Source: CAYGZT01 sp964354445
Lineage (GTDB): Bacteria > Patescibacteriota > Minisyncoccia > UBA6257 > JAGOQP01
Length of the DNA: 10,403 bases
NCBI GenBank assembly: GCA_964354445.1
Contig: CAYGZT010000033.1
Span: 1-10,403 of the forward strand
Direction: 5' to 3'
In this document: positions 1 to 6,051 of the stretch, in pieces
Layout of the letters: each line of letters opens with the position of its first letter
Numbering within the stretch: the first letter of the stretch is position 1
The notes under the pieces: model-generated
Told to the model about the DNA's origin: nothing
The model's database searches: none
The model's input: only the letters and a program-made list of their open reading frames with translations
Position numbers and translations under genes: made by a program

Positions 1-1
1 G

Positions 2-328
2 TATTTTGCCATCGGGCGTGACCTCTACGAAGCGCTTGTTTTTGACATCAGCATCGCACGAGTCGCCAGCGCCTGTGCGGTAATTGCAGTGCCGCTTCTT
101 TTATACTGGGCCGGCCTCCAGGATTTCATTACGCTTGTTGAAATTGTGGGAGGAATTTTCATCGGACTTGAAGGGATTTTCATCATCGCGATGTGGCGGA
201 AATTGCATGCACAGCGCAGCGAGAAGGCTCCCGCTCTTCTCTCATCCGTTCCTTTAATGGTGCGAGTTGTAATGGGGGCGGTATTTGTCGTCGGTATTTT
301 CTACGTGCTGTACGCGCAGGTGTTTTAG
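2..328 (+). CDS. C-terminal part of a membrane transporter, probably an aromatic/neutral amino-acid permease (5'-partial)
   Basis: The reading frame is open from the window edge (first whole codon at base 2) to a TAG stop, giving about 108 residues of a longer protein. It has three strongly hydrophobic stretches: roughly ARVASACAVIAVPLLLYWAG, LVEIVGGIFIGLEGIFIIAMW, and a final helix MVRVVMGAVFVVGIFYVLYAQVF. A basic loop (RKLHAQRSEK) separates the last two. The GGIFIGLEGIFII segment followed by a short charged loop and a last helix resembles the C-terminus of the aromatic amino-acid transport family (TyrP/Mtr-like, APC superfamily) seen in Parcubacteria. This comes from recalled family style, not an alignment. 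A GTG at 89 is not the start, because the frame continues upstream with coherent membrane-protein sequence. The gene converges on the minus-strand genes and ends at a hairpin. Another multi-spanning transporter family is possible. Confidence 0.55.
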   Translation, partial: YFAIGRDLYEALVFDISIARVASACAVIAVPLLLYWAGLQDFITLVEIVGGIFIGLEGIFIIAMWRKLHAQRSEKAPALLSSVPLMVRVVMGAVFVVGIFYVLYAQVF

Positions 329-560
329 AGAAACGAAACCCCCCTACGTGTACGCAGGGGGGTTGTGGGTACTGGCAGAGGAGATCGTCGAGTTCCGGCT
401 CAAGGTGCATCAGATGGGGTACCCCATCTTGTGGTGTCTGCCGGATCTCGATTGAAGAGTGCACGTACGGGCAGAACGGGCACTTGTAAAAGACAACGAA
501 ACGCCCGCAATGCCGCACCTGCATCAGAACCAACTCTTTGGCGTGCGACGGGCAGATCAT
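183..560 (-). CDS. Small Cys/His-rich (zinc-ribbon-like) hypothetical protein, 3' end uncertain
   Basis: I do not recognise this gene. An ATG at 560-558 lies 4 nt after a consensus AGGAGG (AAAGGAGGT at 572-564), and a good promoter lies just upstream. An in-frame ATG at 596 is not the start, because the ribosome binding site would then be translated. The first ~65 residues look coding: MICPSHAKELVLMQVRHC, then FYKCPFCPYVH. The pairs C3-x2-H6 and C27-x2-C30, with H17/C18 and H34 nearby, could bind zinc. The frame has no stop before the hairpin at 337-364. It continues antisense through the permease gene to 183, for 125 residues in all. The last ~55 residues are basic and low-complexity (ARTARRKYRR) and look like non-coding antisense. 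Either the true gene ends near 337-364 through a frameshift, or the mRNA is cut before a stop codon. A structured small RNA is the alternative. Confidence 0.45.
   Translation of the reverse strand: MICPSHAKELVLMQVRHCGRFVVFYKCPFCPYVHSSIEIRQTPQDGVPHLMHLEPELDDLLCQYPQPPCVHVGGFRFSKTPARTARRKYRRQIPPPLQLAPLKERMREEREPSRCAVHAISATSR
337..364. terminator. Strong GC-rich hairpin, probable bidirectional terminator
   Basis: There is a perfect 9-bp inverted repeat, AACCCCCCT (337-345) and AGGGGGGTT (356-364), with a 10-nt loop. It begins 8 nt after the permease stop. On the plus strand it is followed by GTTGTGGG, a poor U-tract. On the minus strand the downstream sequence TCGTTTCTCT is richer in T. It therefore could end transcripts from both sides, and fits the minus-strand direction slightly better. 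Confidence 0.7.
412..429. repeat. Perfect 18-bp palindrome inside the small Cys/His ORF
   Basis: AGATGGGGT followed directly by ACCCCATCT reads the same on both strands. It lies within the minus-strand ORF, where it encodes DGVPHL. As RNA it could fold into a short hairpin of about 7 bp. No function is assigned. Confidence 0.6.
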
Positions 561-563
561 TAG

Positions 564-572
564 ACCTCCTTT
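564..572 (-). promoter_or_regulatory. Consensus Shine-Dalgarno of the small Cys/His ORF
   Basis: On the minus strand AAAGGAGGT is fully complementary to the usual 16S rRNA 3' end and sits 4 nt (AGGAGG to ATG) before the start at 560. It is the only full-length Shine-Dalgarno in the window. The other genes have weak ones (trpS GAGG, the solute-binding protein AGG) or none. It decides the start of this ORF. Confidence 0.75.
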
Positions 573-583
573 CGTGTGTGGAG

Positions 584-612
584 ATTGTAGATGCACGCGG
601 CTATTTTTGCAA
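584..612 (-). promoter_or_regulatory. Sigma70-type promoter of the small Cys/His ORF
   Basis: On the minus strand, -35 TTGCAA (612-607, 4/6), a 17-bp spacer and -10 TACAAT (589-584, 5/6). Transcription would begin near 577 and give a 5' leader of about 16 nt that contains the ribosome binding site. It lies between the trpS terminator and the ORF, so the ORF is its own unit. Confidence 0.7.
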
Positions 613-642
613 CGGGGTGAAGGTTAAGTAATGTTTGCGAAC

Positions 643-670
643 AAAAAACCGCCCCGGTGATGCTAGGCGG
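643..670 (-). terminator. Rho-independent terminator after trpS
   Basis: On the minus strand CCGCC (670-666) pairs with GGCGG (653-649) around a 12-nt loop and is followed by six Ts (648-643). It begins about 19 nt after the trpS stop codon. The stem is short but GC-only and the U-tract is clean. Confidence 0.75.
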
Positions 671-688
671 CACTGAATCGCCACGCTC

Positions 689-1663
689 CTATTCCAACCC
701 CACCTTTCTATATACCTCTTCAATCTTTTTTGCGGCAATCCTCCTTGCTCTGACGGCACCAGCAGTGACTATTTTTTTCACCTGTGTATCGGATGTTTTT
801 TCATACCGCTTCTGAAAGCCGGAGAGAAACTTCACAACCGCTTCGGCAGCATCCTTTTTAAAAGTGCTGTATCCGCTTCCTGCATAGCGCTTTTGGAGTG
901 TCACGATAGACACATCGGTTATCAGCGAAAAAATCGCCAGCAGATTTGAGATTCCTGGTTTTTTTGCGGGATTGTACATCACATCTTTCCCCGAGTCGGT
1001 AACCGCTCTTTTTATTTTTTCGCGCGCCAGCGCGGGCGAGTCGGTAAGCGCGATGTAGTTATACGGCGAGGATGCACTCTTTGACATTTTCTTTGTCGGA
1101 TCGTCAAGTCCCATAATTCGCGCGCCTGTTTTTTGGATGAGCGGCTCGGGAACCGTGAACGTTTTTTCATACAGCGCGTTAAACCGACGCGCAAGCTCAC
1201 GCGCGATTTCCAGATGTTGTTTCTGGTCTTCTCCGATGGGTACCGCGTCGGCGTTATACAGCAGAATGTCGGCGGCCATCAACACGGGATAGTTTAAGAG
1301 TCCAGCCGTCGCTCCCTTACCCTGAGCGACCCTGTCTTTGTACTGAGTCATCAACTCAAGTTCGCCGACTTTCGCAATGGTGTTGAGAGTCCAGTAGAGC
1401 TCTAGGTGTTCTGGCACGTCCGACTGGACAAAAAGAGTCGATTTCTTGGGGTTAATGCCGAACGCCAGAAGTGTCTTGGCGGTACTCAAAATCTGCTGGC
1501 GCAGTTTGAGCGGTTCCTGGTAAACGGTCATCGCGTGCAGGTCGACGACGCTGAAAAGACACTCGTATTTGTCCTGGAGCGCGACCCAGTTTTTAAGCGC
1601 GCCAAGATAGTTTCCGATATGGATAATGCCCGAGGGCTGGATGCCCGAGAAGACGCGTTTCAT
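689..1663 (-). CDS. trpS: Tryptophan--tRNA ligase (TrpS)
   Basis: This cytoplasmic class I aminoacyl-tRNA synthetase activates tryptophan with ATP and charges tRNA-Trp. It is 324 residues long, close to the usual ~330 for bacterial TrpS. The N-terminus MKRVFSGIQPSGIIHIGNYL carries the HIGH-type signature as HIGN (residues 15-18). GEDQKQHLE (144-152) is the conserved tryptophan/ATP-site region, and KKMSKS (191-196) is the intact KMSKS loop of the Rossmann-type catalytic domain. The helical anticodon-binding part occupies the last ~130 residues. The ATG lies one base after the TAA of the RNase J gene, with GAGG six bases before it, so the two genes are co-transcribed and probably translationally coupled. 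A T6 terminator follows. Nothing in the sequence suggests a T-box or trp attenuator ahead of it. Confidence 0.97.
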   Translation of the reverse strand: MKRVFSGIQPSGIIHIGNYLGALKNWVALQDKYECLFSVVDLHAMTVYQEPLKLRQQILSTAKTLLAFGINPKKSTLFVQSDVPEHLELYWTLNTIAKVGELELMTQYKDRVAQGKGATAGLLNYPVLMAADILLYNADAVPIGEDQKQHLEIARELARRFNALYEKTFTVPEPLIQKTGARIMGLDDPTKKMSKSASSPYNYIALTDSPALAREKIKRAVTDSGKDVMYNPAKKPGISNLLAIFSLITDVSIVTLQKRYAGSGYSTFKKDAAEAVVKFLSGFQKRYEKTSDTQVKKIVTAGAVRARRIAAKKIEEVYRKVGLE

Positions 1664-1664
1664 G

Positions 1665-3446
1665 TTAAACCTCTATCACCACCGGCAGAATCATGGGCCG
1701 GCGCTTGATTTTATTATACACGAACGCTCCCAGTTGATCGCGCAGAAGCCCTTTCACGTACTCCGAATCAAGCGACTGGAGGCGAGGGATTGAGCCGATG
1801 ATTTTTTTGACTTTCGCACGCAGCGTTTCGATGAGCTCTTTGTTGTCGCGAAGGTAAATAAACCCGCGCGAGATGATATCGGGGTTTTTGAGAAACCGAC
1901 CGGTCCGACGGTCAATGGTAGCGATAATCACCAGCATTCCTTCCTGCGCAAGCGCCAGACGGTCACGCATCACAACTTCCTCGACGTCACCGACTCCCAG
2001 CCCGTCAACCATAACGTAATATGCGGGCACCGTGTGTTCGGTTATCTCGATGCGGTCGCTGGCAAGCGCCACGATCTGCCCGTTGTCCACCAGAAAGCAC
2101 CGCTCGGCGAGAATACCTTCTTCTTGTGCGAGACGCATGTTTGCGGCGCGCATGAAGTACCACCCATGAATGGGGATGAAGAAACGTGGTTTTACCAACC
2201 CTATAACCATTCTCAGGTCTCCCGATGGACCATGACCGCTGGAGTGTACGTCGACGTGCTCGGTTTGAATCACTCGCGCTCCCTGTCGCGTAAGGTTGTC
2301 TTTGAGTGTTTGGATCGGGCGTTCGTTTCCTGGAATAATGGACGAGGAAAAGATAACTGTGTCGCTCTTCTTGATGGTGACGTACTTGTGTTCGCCGTTG
2401 GCGATTCTCATCAAGCTGGCGTTGGGCTCTCCCTGGGCGCCGGTGGAAAGCACCAGAATCTGGTGATCTTTGTACTTGTGCATCTCTTCTATCGGTAGGA
2501 CTGTTTCTTTCTCGGTTTTCAGATGCCCCAGGTTTTTGGCGATCTGCACGTTTGTTTTTAAGGAATATCCGCTCAAAAACACTTTCCGGTTGTGTTTCTC
2601 CGCGATTTTAATGATGACATCGATGCGCGTGAGTAGTGAGGCGAACAACCCGACAATAATTCTGCCGTTTGTTTTCCCGATGATTTCGTTCAGGTTTTTT
2701 TCTACTAACTTTTCCGGTACTGAGTAACCCTGTCGTTCCGCACCCGTGCTTTCCAGGAAGAGCGTGTGAATGCCGCGCGTGCTTATTTCTTTGTATACGT
2801 CGGTGTCAAGCGGATTTCCGTTCAGGTCGAAATCTATTTTCAGGTCCGATGTATAGGCGATGTTTCCTATGGGAGTCGTGAGCACTATTGAAATAGAGTC
2901 GGGGATAGTATGCAGTGTTTCGAAAAATTCTGCGGAGAAATGTTTTGAAATCTGCACACGATCTCTGTCTTTCACGGTGTGGAATACGAGCTTTGGGGCG
3001 TTTGGGAAATCATCCTGTCGTCGCTTGATAATTTCCCTGGTCAGTTCGGTGGTGTAGATGGGGATTGAGGCGCCGAGCTTGTCAATAAGATACGGAATGG
3101 CGCCGATGTGGTCATAGTGACCGTGGGTGATGATAATACCCTTGATGTTTTCTCGCCGCGTGACAAGTTCCGAAACGTTGGGAATGATATAGTCGATACC
3201 GGGAGTGTCTTCTTCGGGGAATTGCAGTCCCATGTCAACGATGACGATCTCGTCGCCGTACTCGAACACGGACATATTGCGTCCGATCTCTTCAAGACCT
3301 CCCAGGGGAATGAACCGCACGGTATCGGGAGTGCTTTCAGGAGCTTTTTTGTGAGTCGGATGCGGCGCGGTTCGTGTTTTATGTGCGCGCGAAACACCAA
3401 AAGTTCGGTGCCTCCGCGTAACACGAGAATGCGTTTTGGTGGTCAT
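1665..3446 (-). CDS. rnj: Ribonuclease J (metallo-beta-lactamase/beta-CASP RNase)
   Basis: This is a 5'-exo/endoribonuclease for mRNA decay and RNA maturation in the cytoplasm, dependent on two metal ions. It has 593 residues against ~555 for typical RNase J. The surplus is largely an N-terminal ~40-residue Arg/His/Lys-rich extension without a signal peptide. The metallo-beta-lactamase core starts near residue 43 (VRFIPLGGLEEIGRNM). HGHYDH (108-113) keeps the HxHxDH ligands although the usual glutamate is tyrosine. Further ligand candidates are H179 (HTIPDS), D201 (YTSDLKID), H405 (SGHGPSGDL) and H427 (IHGWY). The beta-CASP part contains LSTGAQGEPNASLMRIANG and FSSSIIPGNE, both typical. The start ATG has only a weak AAAGG close by. 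The gene lies 40 bp after a tRNA-Leu and one base before trpS, in one minus-strand unit. The identification is secure; J1 versus J2 type is not assignable. Confidence 0.96.
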   Translation of the reverse strand: MTTKTHSRVTRRHRTFGVSRAHKTRTAPHPTHKKAPESTPDTVRFIPLGGLEEIGRNMSVFEYGDEIVIVDMGLQFPEEDTPGIDYIIPNVSELVTRRENIKGIIITHGHYDHIGAIPYLIDKLGASIPIYTTELTREIIKRRQDDFPNAPKLVFHTVKDRDRVQISKHFSAEFFETLHTIPDSISIVLTTPIGNIAYTSDLKIDFDLNGNPLDTDVYKEISTRGIHTLFLESTGAERQGYSVPEKLVEKNLNEIIGKTNGRIIVGLFASLLTRIDVIIKIAEKHNRKVFLSGYSLKTNVQIAKNLGHLKTEKETVLPIEEMHKYKDHQILVLSTGAQGEPNASLMRIANGEHKYVTIKKSDTVIFSSSIIPGNERPIQTLKDNLTRQGARVIQTEHVDVHSSGHGPSGDLRMVIGLVKPRFFIPIHGWYFMRAANMRLAQEEGILAERCFLVDNGQIVALASDRIEITEHTVPAYYVMVDGLGVGDVEEVVMRDRLALAQEGMLVIIATIDRRTGRFLKNPDIISRGFIYLRDNKELIETLRAKVKKIIGSIPRLQSLDSEYVKGLLRDQLGAFVYNKIKRRPMILPVVIEV

Positions 3447-3486
3447 GCCTTTAACTTATTCTTGGATCGAAGTTATTTCTCTATTG

Positions 3487-3570
3487 TGCCCGGGAGAGGA
3501 TTTGAACCTCCACGGCCTTGCGGCCACAGCGCCCTGAACGCTGCGTGTCTGCCAGTTTCACCACCCGGGC
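3487..3570 (-). tRNA. tRNA-Leu, anticodon CAG
   Basis: This 84-nt class II tRNA reads CUG codons. On the minus strand, acceptor GCCCGGG (3570-3564) pairs with CCCGGGC (3494-3488), 7/7. The D-stem is GTG/CAC with GG in the loop. The anticodon stem CAGCG/CGCTG encloses loop TTCAGGG, giving anticodon CAG. The long variable arm GGCC-GCAA-GGCC is what identifies a leucine-type class II tRNA. The T-arm is GGAGG-TTCAAAT-CCTCT. Discriminator A is at 3487. CCA is not encoded (the next bases are CAA), so it must be added by the CCA-adding enzyme. It is the first element of the unit leading to RNase J and TrpS. Confidence 0.96.
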
Positions 3571-3638
3571 GTGGGTGCACTGCTAAGCGGCGCCCCCAGC
3601 GCTCGCTGACATACTCAAGGAACCTGCACGATACGGAT

Positions 3639-3667
3639 ATGGTAGCATCGCTGCCGTTTGTTGTCCA
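3639..3667 (-). promoter_or_regulatory. Probable promoter of the tRNA-Leu / RNase J / trpS unit
   Basis: On the minus strand, -35 TGGACA (3667-3662, 5/6), a 17-bp spacer and -10 TACCAT (3644-3639, 4/6). Transcription would begin about 60 nt before the tRNA 5' end. I see no better promoter between the tRNA and the RNase J start, which suggests co-transcription. Confidence 0.5.
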
Positions 3668-3693
3668 GTTGCCGGCAGAAACGTAGTAGCCAG

Positions 3694-3731
3694 AATGTCC
3701 AGGAATTCACGATCGTGAATTCCTGGACATT
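3694..3731. repeat. Perfect 38-bp palindrome after the solute-binding protein gene
   Basis: The arm AATGTCCAGGAATTCACGA (3694-3712) is followed with no spacer by its exact reverse complement (3713-3731). It starts one base after the TAA of the minus-strand solute-binding protein gene and lies about 27 bp from the tRNA unit's -35. As RNA it would form a ~17-bp hairpin with a tiny loop. No U-tract follows in either direction, so it is not a classical intrinsic terminator. It could end transcription or protect 3' ends by its stem alone, be a dispersed intergenic palindrome (REP/MITE-like), or be a dyad protein-binding site. Both arms contain GAATTC. Short ORFs crossing it on both strands share the peptide NVQEFTIVNSWT simply because it is palindromic. 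Confidence 0.9.
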
Positions 3732-3732
3732 G

Positions 3733-5415
3733 TTATTGGTGACCGAACACGCGGTGTGTTTCAAGATACCATGTAATGACGTTGTTGAAACGGTCGTGTG
3801 GCAGCGCGATGGTGTGAACAACGATTCCTTTTATAGACGGGTTGGTCACGTAGAAATAGCGGGGGGACGTCAGAAACAGCGCCGGGTAATCGGACGCGAT
3901 AGTTTCCTGCAGACGGGCGAATAGCTCGATATAACGCGGGCTTTGGGGCAACGCTTGCCGCAGGGCGCCGATGAGTTCGTCGGCGCGAGCGTTCTGGTAA
4001 AGAGCGAGGTTGAGACCGGGAGAGAATCGCTCAGAGGAATGCCAGAACGAAAAGGGATCGGGTGAGAGTGAGACAATATTCCCAAACAGAAGGATTTGAT
4101 AATTACGCGTTTGGATAATATCGCTGTTGATACGCTGCGGATCGGCTGTAGCCACTGTTACCGGGATGTCCAGCATCTCCCACGCGGCCTTGAGGCGCTG
4201 CGCAAGTTCTTTAAGCGGCGAGACGTCGGGGACGGTAAGCGTTAGCGACAACGTTTCGAGGTCCTTGCCTTTGAGCGTTCGCTGCCAGCGCTGGATTTCC
4301 TCATTGAATGTCCAGCCGCTTTGAGTGATCAATTGGCGGGCGGCGTCGGGATCATAGCGGTAGTAGGTTTCAACCGCAGGAGTGTAGAGATCCAACGTCG
4401 GCGGCAGAGGACCATCGGTTATAACGGCACTCTTGCCGAATACGGATGCAAGAACCGTCTGCTTGTCGACGGCAAACGTCAGTGCTTTACGCACTCCGCT
4501 GAGTGCCAATGCATCGTACGCACTCGCGTTGAAGAATGCTGCGTAATACTTTGTGGTTGCAACATCCTGCACCGATGCGCCGAGGGTAATTTCCGAAAGA
4601 GTGTCAGGATCATACGTACCGAATCCGTTAATTGCCCCGACGTTGTATGCCTGCACCAGCTTCAGCTCATTTTCGAAGAAGCGTACGGAGTAGGTTGTGA
4701 TGTAAAGACGGGGATCGATCGCGGCATAGTCATCGAAAGCATGCATCGTGTACTCCTCAATAAACCCGTCTTTGCGCCGCTTCATCTCAACGTATGAAAA
4801 CGGTCCGTTGCCGATCGGCTCGAGATTGTATGAGGAAAGCTTCATCATTGCCGGCGAGAGATCGGCGAACAGTTTTTTGGGGATGGGATACAATTCGTCC
4901 AAGAGGTTTTCAAAAAGGGAGTAGCCGTTGAGCAGCTCAAAGCGTATTTCCCGCTCGCTGGCGCGCGTTGCGACGACATTCTGCCAATCGGCGTACAGCG
5001 GCGAGAGCGCGTCGGGATTCTGAATGGTTTGAATGGTGAATATGATGTCGTCGCTGGTCAGCGGGCTTTGATCGTGCCACACTACGCCGTCTTTGATACG
5101 CAGCGTCCAGATGCGGAAAGAATCGTCGTGTTTGACGCTTTCGGCAACGTCCAACGCGCTTGCAAATAGAAGCTTGACCAGGTCTTTTTCAGGCGTGCCG
5201 TCTTGTGCCAGAACCGGGTTGATAAACGAGGGCTGGCCAACAATTCCTTCGATATACTCACCGCCGCGCCGGGGGACTACGGAGGTCGCGTTACGCAGCG
5301 TGCTTACACCCAAAAAGAGGCCGGACAGCAGACACGCTAGTACCATCACGCCCAAAACGATGCGCTCGCGCGCTGACAGCAGCCGGACGACTGATCCTAG
5401 ATATGATGCCATCAC
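3733..5415 (-). CDS. Family 5 extracellular solute-binding protein (peptide ABC-transporter type), membrane-anchored
   Basis: This is likely an extracytoplasmic binding protein for oligopeptides or similar ligands (SBP_bac_5, the OppA/DppA family). It has 560 residues. A short cytoplasmic segment ends in RERIV, followed by one hydrophobic helix (about 19-40) and then the binding domain, which begins GGEYIEGIVGQPSFINPVLA (51-70). LRIKDGVVWHDQSPLTSDDIIFTI is the typical family-5 block (IxDGVxWHDGxPxTADDVxFT). The cysteine in VLAC lies mid-helix without a proper lipobox, so a membrane anchor is more likely than a lipoprotein. The start is GTG at 5415 or the adjacent ATG at 5412, directly at the secG stop and coupled to it; AGG precedes. 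No permease or ATPase genes are nearby, so the transport partner, if any, is encoded elsewhere. The ligand cannot be inferred. Confidence 0.88.
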   Translation of the reverse strand: MMASYLGSVVRLLSARERIVLGVMVLACLLSGLFLGVSTLRNATSVVPRRGGEYIEGIVGQPSFINPVLAQDGTPEKDLVKLLFASALDVAESVKHDDSFRIWTLRIKDGVVWHDQSPLTSDDIIFTIQTIQNPDALSPLYADWQNVVATRASEREIRFELLNGYSLFENLLDELYPIPKKLFADLSPAMMKLSSYNLEPIGNGPFSYVEMKRRKDGFIEEYTMHAFDDYAAIDPRLYITTYSVRFFENELKLVQAYNVGAINGFGTYDPDTLSEITLGASVQDVATTKYYAAFFNASAYDALALSGVRKALTFAVDKQTVLASVFGKSAVITDGPLPPTLDLYTPAVETYYRYDPDAARQLITQSGWTFNEEIQRWQRTLKGKDLETLSLTLTVPDVSPLKELAQRLKAAWEMLDIPVTVATADPQRINSDIIQTRNYQILLFGNIVSLSPDPFSFWHSSERFSPGLNLALYQNARADELIGALRQALPQSPRYIELFARLQETIASDYPALFLTSPRYFYVTNPSIKGIVVHTIALPHDRFNNVITWYLETHRVFGHQ

Positions 5416-5634
5416 CTAAAGAAGAAGGTTTGCGAGTGACGTTACGGCGAATATGACGATGCTGGCAATGGTTGCAATATAGACAATCTTCTCAAGCCCG
5501 CGGCGGCGGACCGAAAACCCACCCCCGCCTCCGCCGAACGTTTCCGAAAGCCCCTCACCGCGATCCTGCAAAAGCACCAGGATAACCAACGCGGCAGCGG
5601 TAACGAGCTGGATGATGCTTACAATGGTCTTCAT
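5416..5634 (-). CDS. secG: Protein-export membrane protein SecG
   Basis: This small accessory subunit of the SecYEG translocon assists SecA-driven export across the plasma membrane. It has 72 residues, normal for SecG. Helix 1 is about 2-22 (TIVSIIQLVTAAALVILVLL). The conserved LLQDRGEGLSETFGGGGGGF (21-40) matches the SecG pattern LxQ-x-GKG-x-GL-x-FGGG. A basic RRRGLEK segment and helix 2 (about 48-71) follow. The ATG overlaps the TGA of the upstream gene in ATGA, and its TAG abuts the solute-binding protein start, so it sits in a tightly coupled three-gene operon. There is no Shine-Dalgarno; coupling probably supplies ribosomes. Confidence 0.93.
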   Translation of the reverse strand: MKTIVSIIQLVTAAALVILVLLQDRGEGLSETFGGGGGGFSVRRRGLEKIVYIATIASIVIFAVTSLANLLL

Positions 5635-6005
5635 GAATGGTTATTGGAATGGAGATGTTTTGCTGAAAAGTGTACCAGAAGGTGCACTGCGCCGATGACG
5701 AGCGTAGCATATGCCAACGGGCGCAGTCCAGTAATCACTATATCTTCGGAGACCATATCAAGAATGTAGAGCGTGATGGCGTTGACTACAATAACCCCCA
5801 GTCCCAGCGTGACTATGATGATAGGAGTGAGCACCAATTTGATGATCGGGCGCACGACAAAATAGATGAGCGTGAAAATCCCTGCCGCTCTCACGAACGA
5901 AAGAAGAGACGGCCTGACGGAAAATCCGTCTACCAACGCTGTGGCGATCGCAAGCGCTACCGCATTGGCAAAGAAAATGAGGATGATGTGTGCAATTGTT
6001 CTCAT
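5631..6005 (-). CDS. 4-TM 'phage holin family' membrane protein (PF04020-like)
   Basis: This is an integral membrane protein of unknown cellular role. The family is named after mycobacteriophage holins but is widespread on bacterial chromosomes, with no sign of phage here. It has 124 residues from the chosen start. There are four hydrophobic segments at about 4-24, 38-53, 56-82 and 96-113. VRPIIKLVLTPIIIVTLGL (51-69) and the following NAITLYI match the family's RPIlkLLTLPItilTLGL...NAl block. The C-terminus is His-rich (HLHSNNHS). A longer frame starts at 6044, but that start lies inside the -35 of the operon promoter. With -10 at 6020-6015, transcription would begin near 6008, so the ATG at 6005 is probably leaderless or nearly so. 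It overlaps secG by 4 nt and is the first gene of the operon. Confidence 0.82.
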   Translation of the reverse strand: MRTIAHIILIFFANAVALAIATALVDGFSVRPSLLSFVRAAGIFTLIYFVVRPIIKLVLTPIIIVTLGLGVIVVNAITLYILDMVSEDIVITGLRPLAYATLVIGAVHLLVHFSAKHLHSNNHS

Positions 6006-6014
6006 ATCATAGGT

Positions 6015-6043
6015 AGTATACCGCGCCACAGTGGGCTTATCCA
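6015..6043 (-). promoter_or_regulatory. Promoter of the holin-like / secG / solute-binding protein operon
   Basis: On the minus strand, -35 TGGATA (6043-6038, 4/6), a 17-bp spacer and -10 TATACT (6020-6015, 5/6). The predicted start near 6008 falls 0-4 nt before the ATG at 6005. Confidence 0.65.
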
Positions 6044-6051
6044 CACGTGTT

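Noticed and set aside
2034..2498. 154-residue open frame antisense to RNase J
   Set aside because: It is a shadow of a conserved gene, with no domain and no initiation signals.
3615..3924. Short ORFs on both strands sharing the peptide NVQEFTIVNSWT
   Set aside because: The shared peptide is a direct result of the 38-bp palindrome being read from either strand. There are no other coding signs.
5295..5350. VLAC in the N-terminal helix of the binding protein as a lipoprotein site
   Set aside because: Leucine at -2 and a cysteine followed by more hydrophobic residues do not fit a lipobox. A transmembrane anchor explains it better.
5631..6005. Holin-family name as evidence of a prophage
   Set aside because: The neighbours are secG and housekeeping genes, with no phage genes. 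This family is common on bacterial chromosomes.
6006..6044. N-terminal extension MDKPTVARYTTYD of the holin-like protein
   Set aside because: It overlaps the -35/-10 promoter, and family members begin at the hydrophobic helix, which fits the ATG at 6005.
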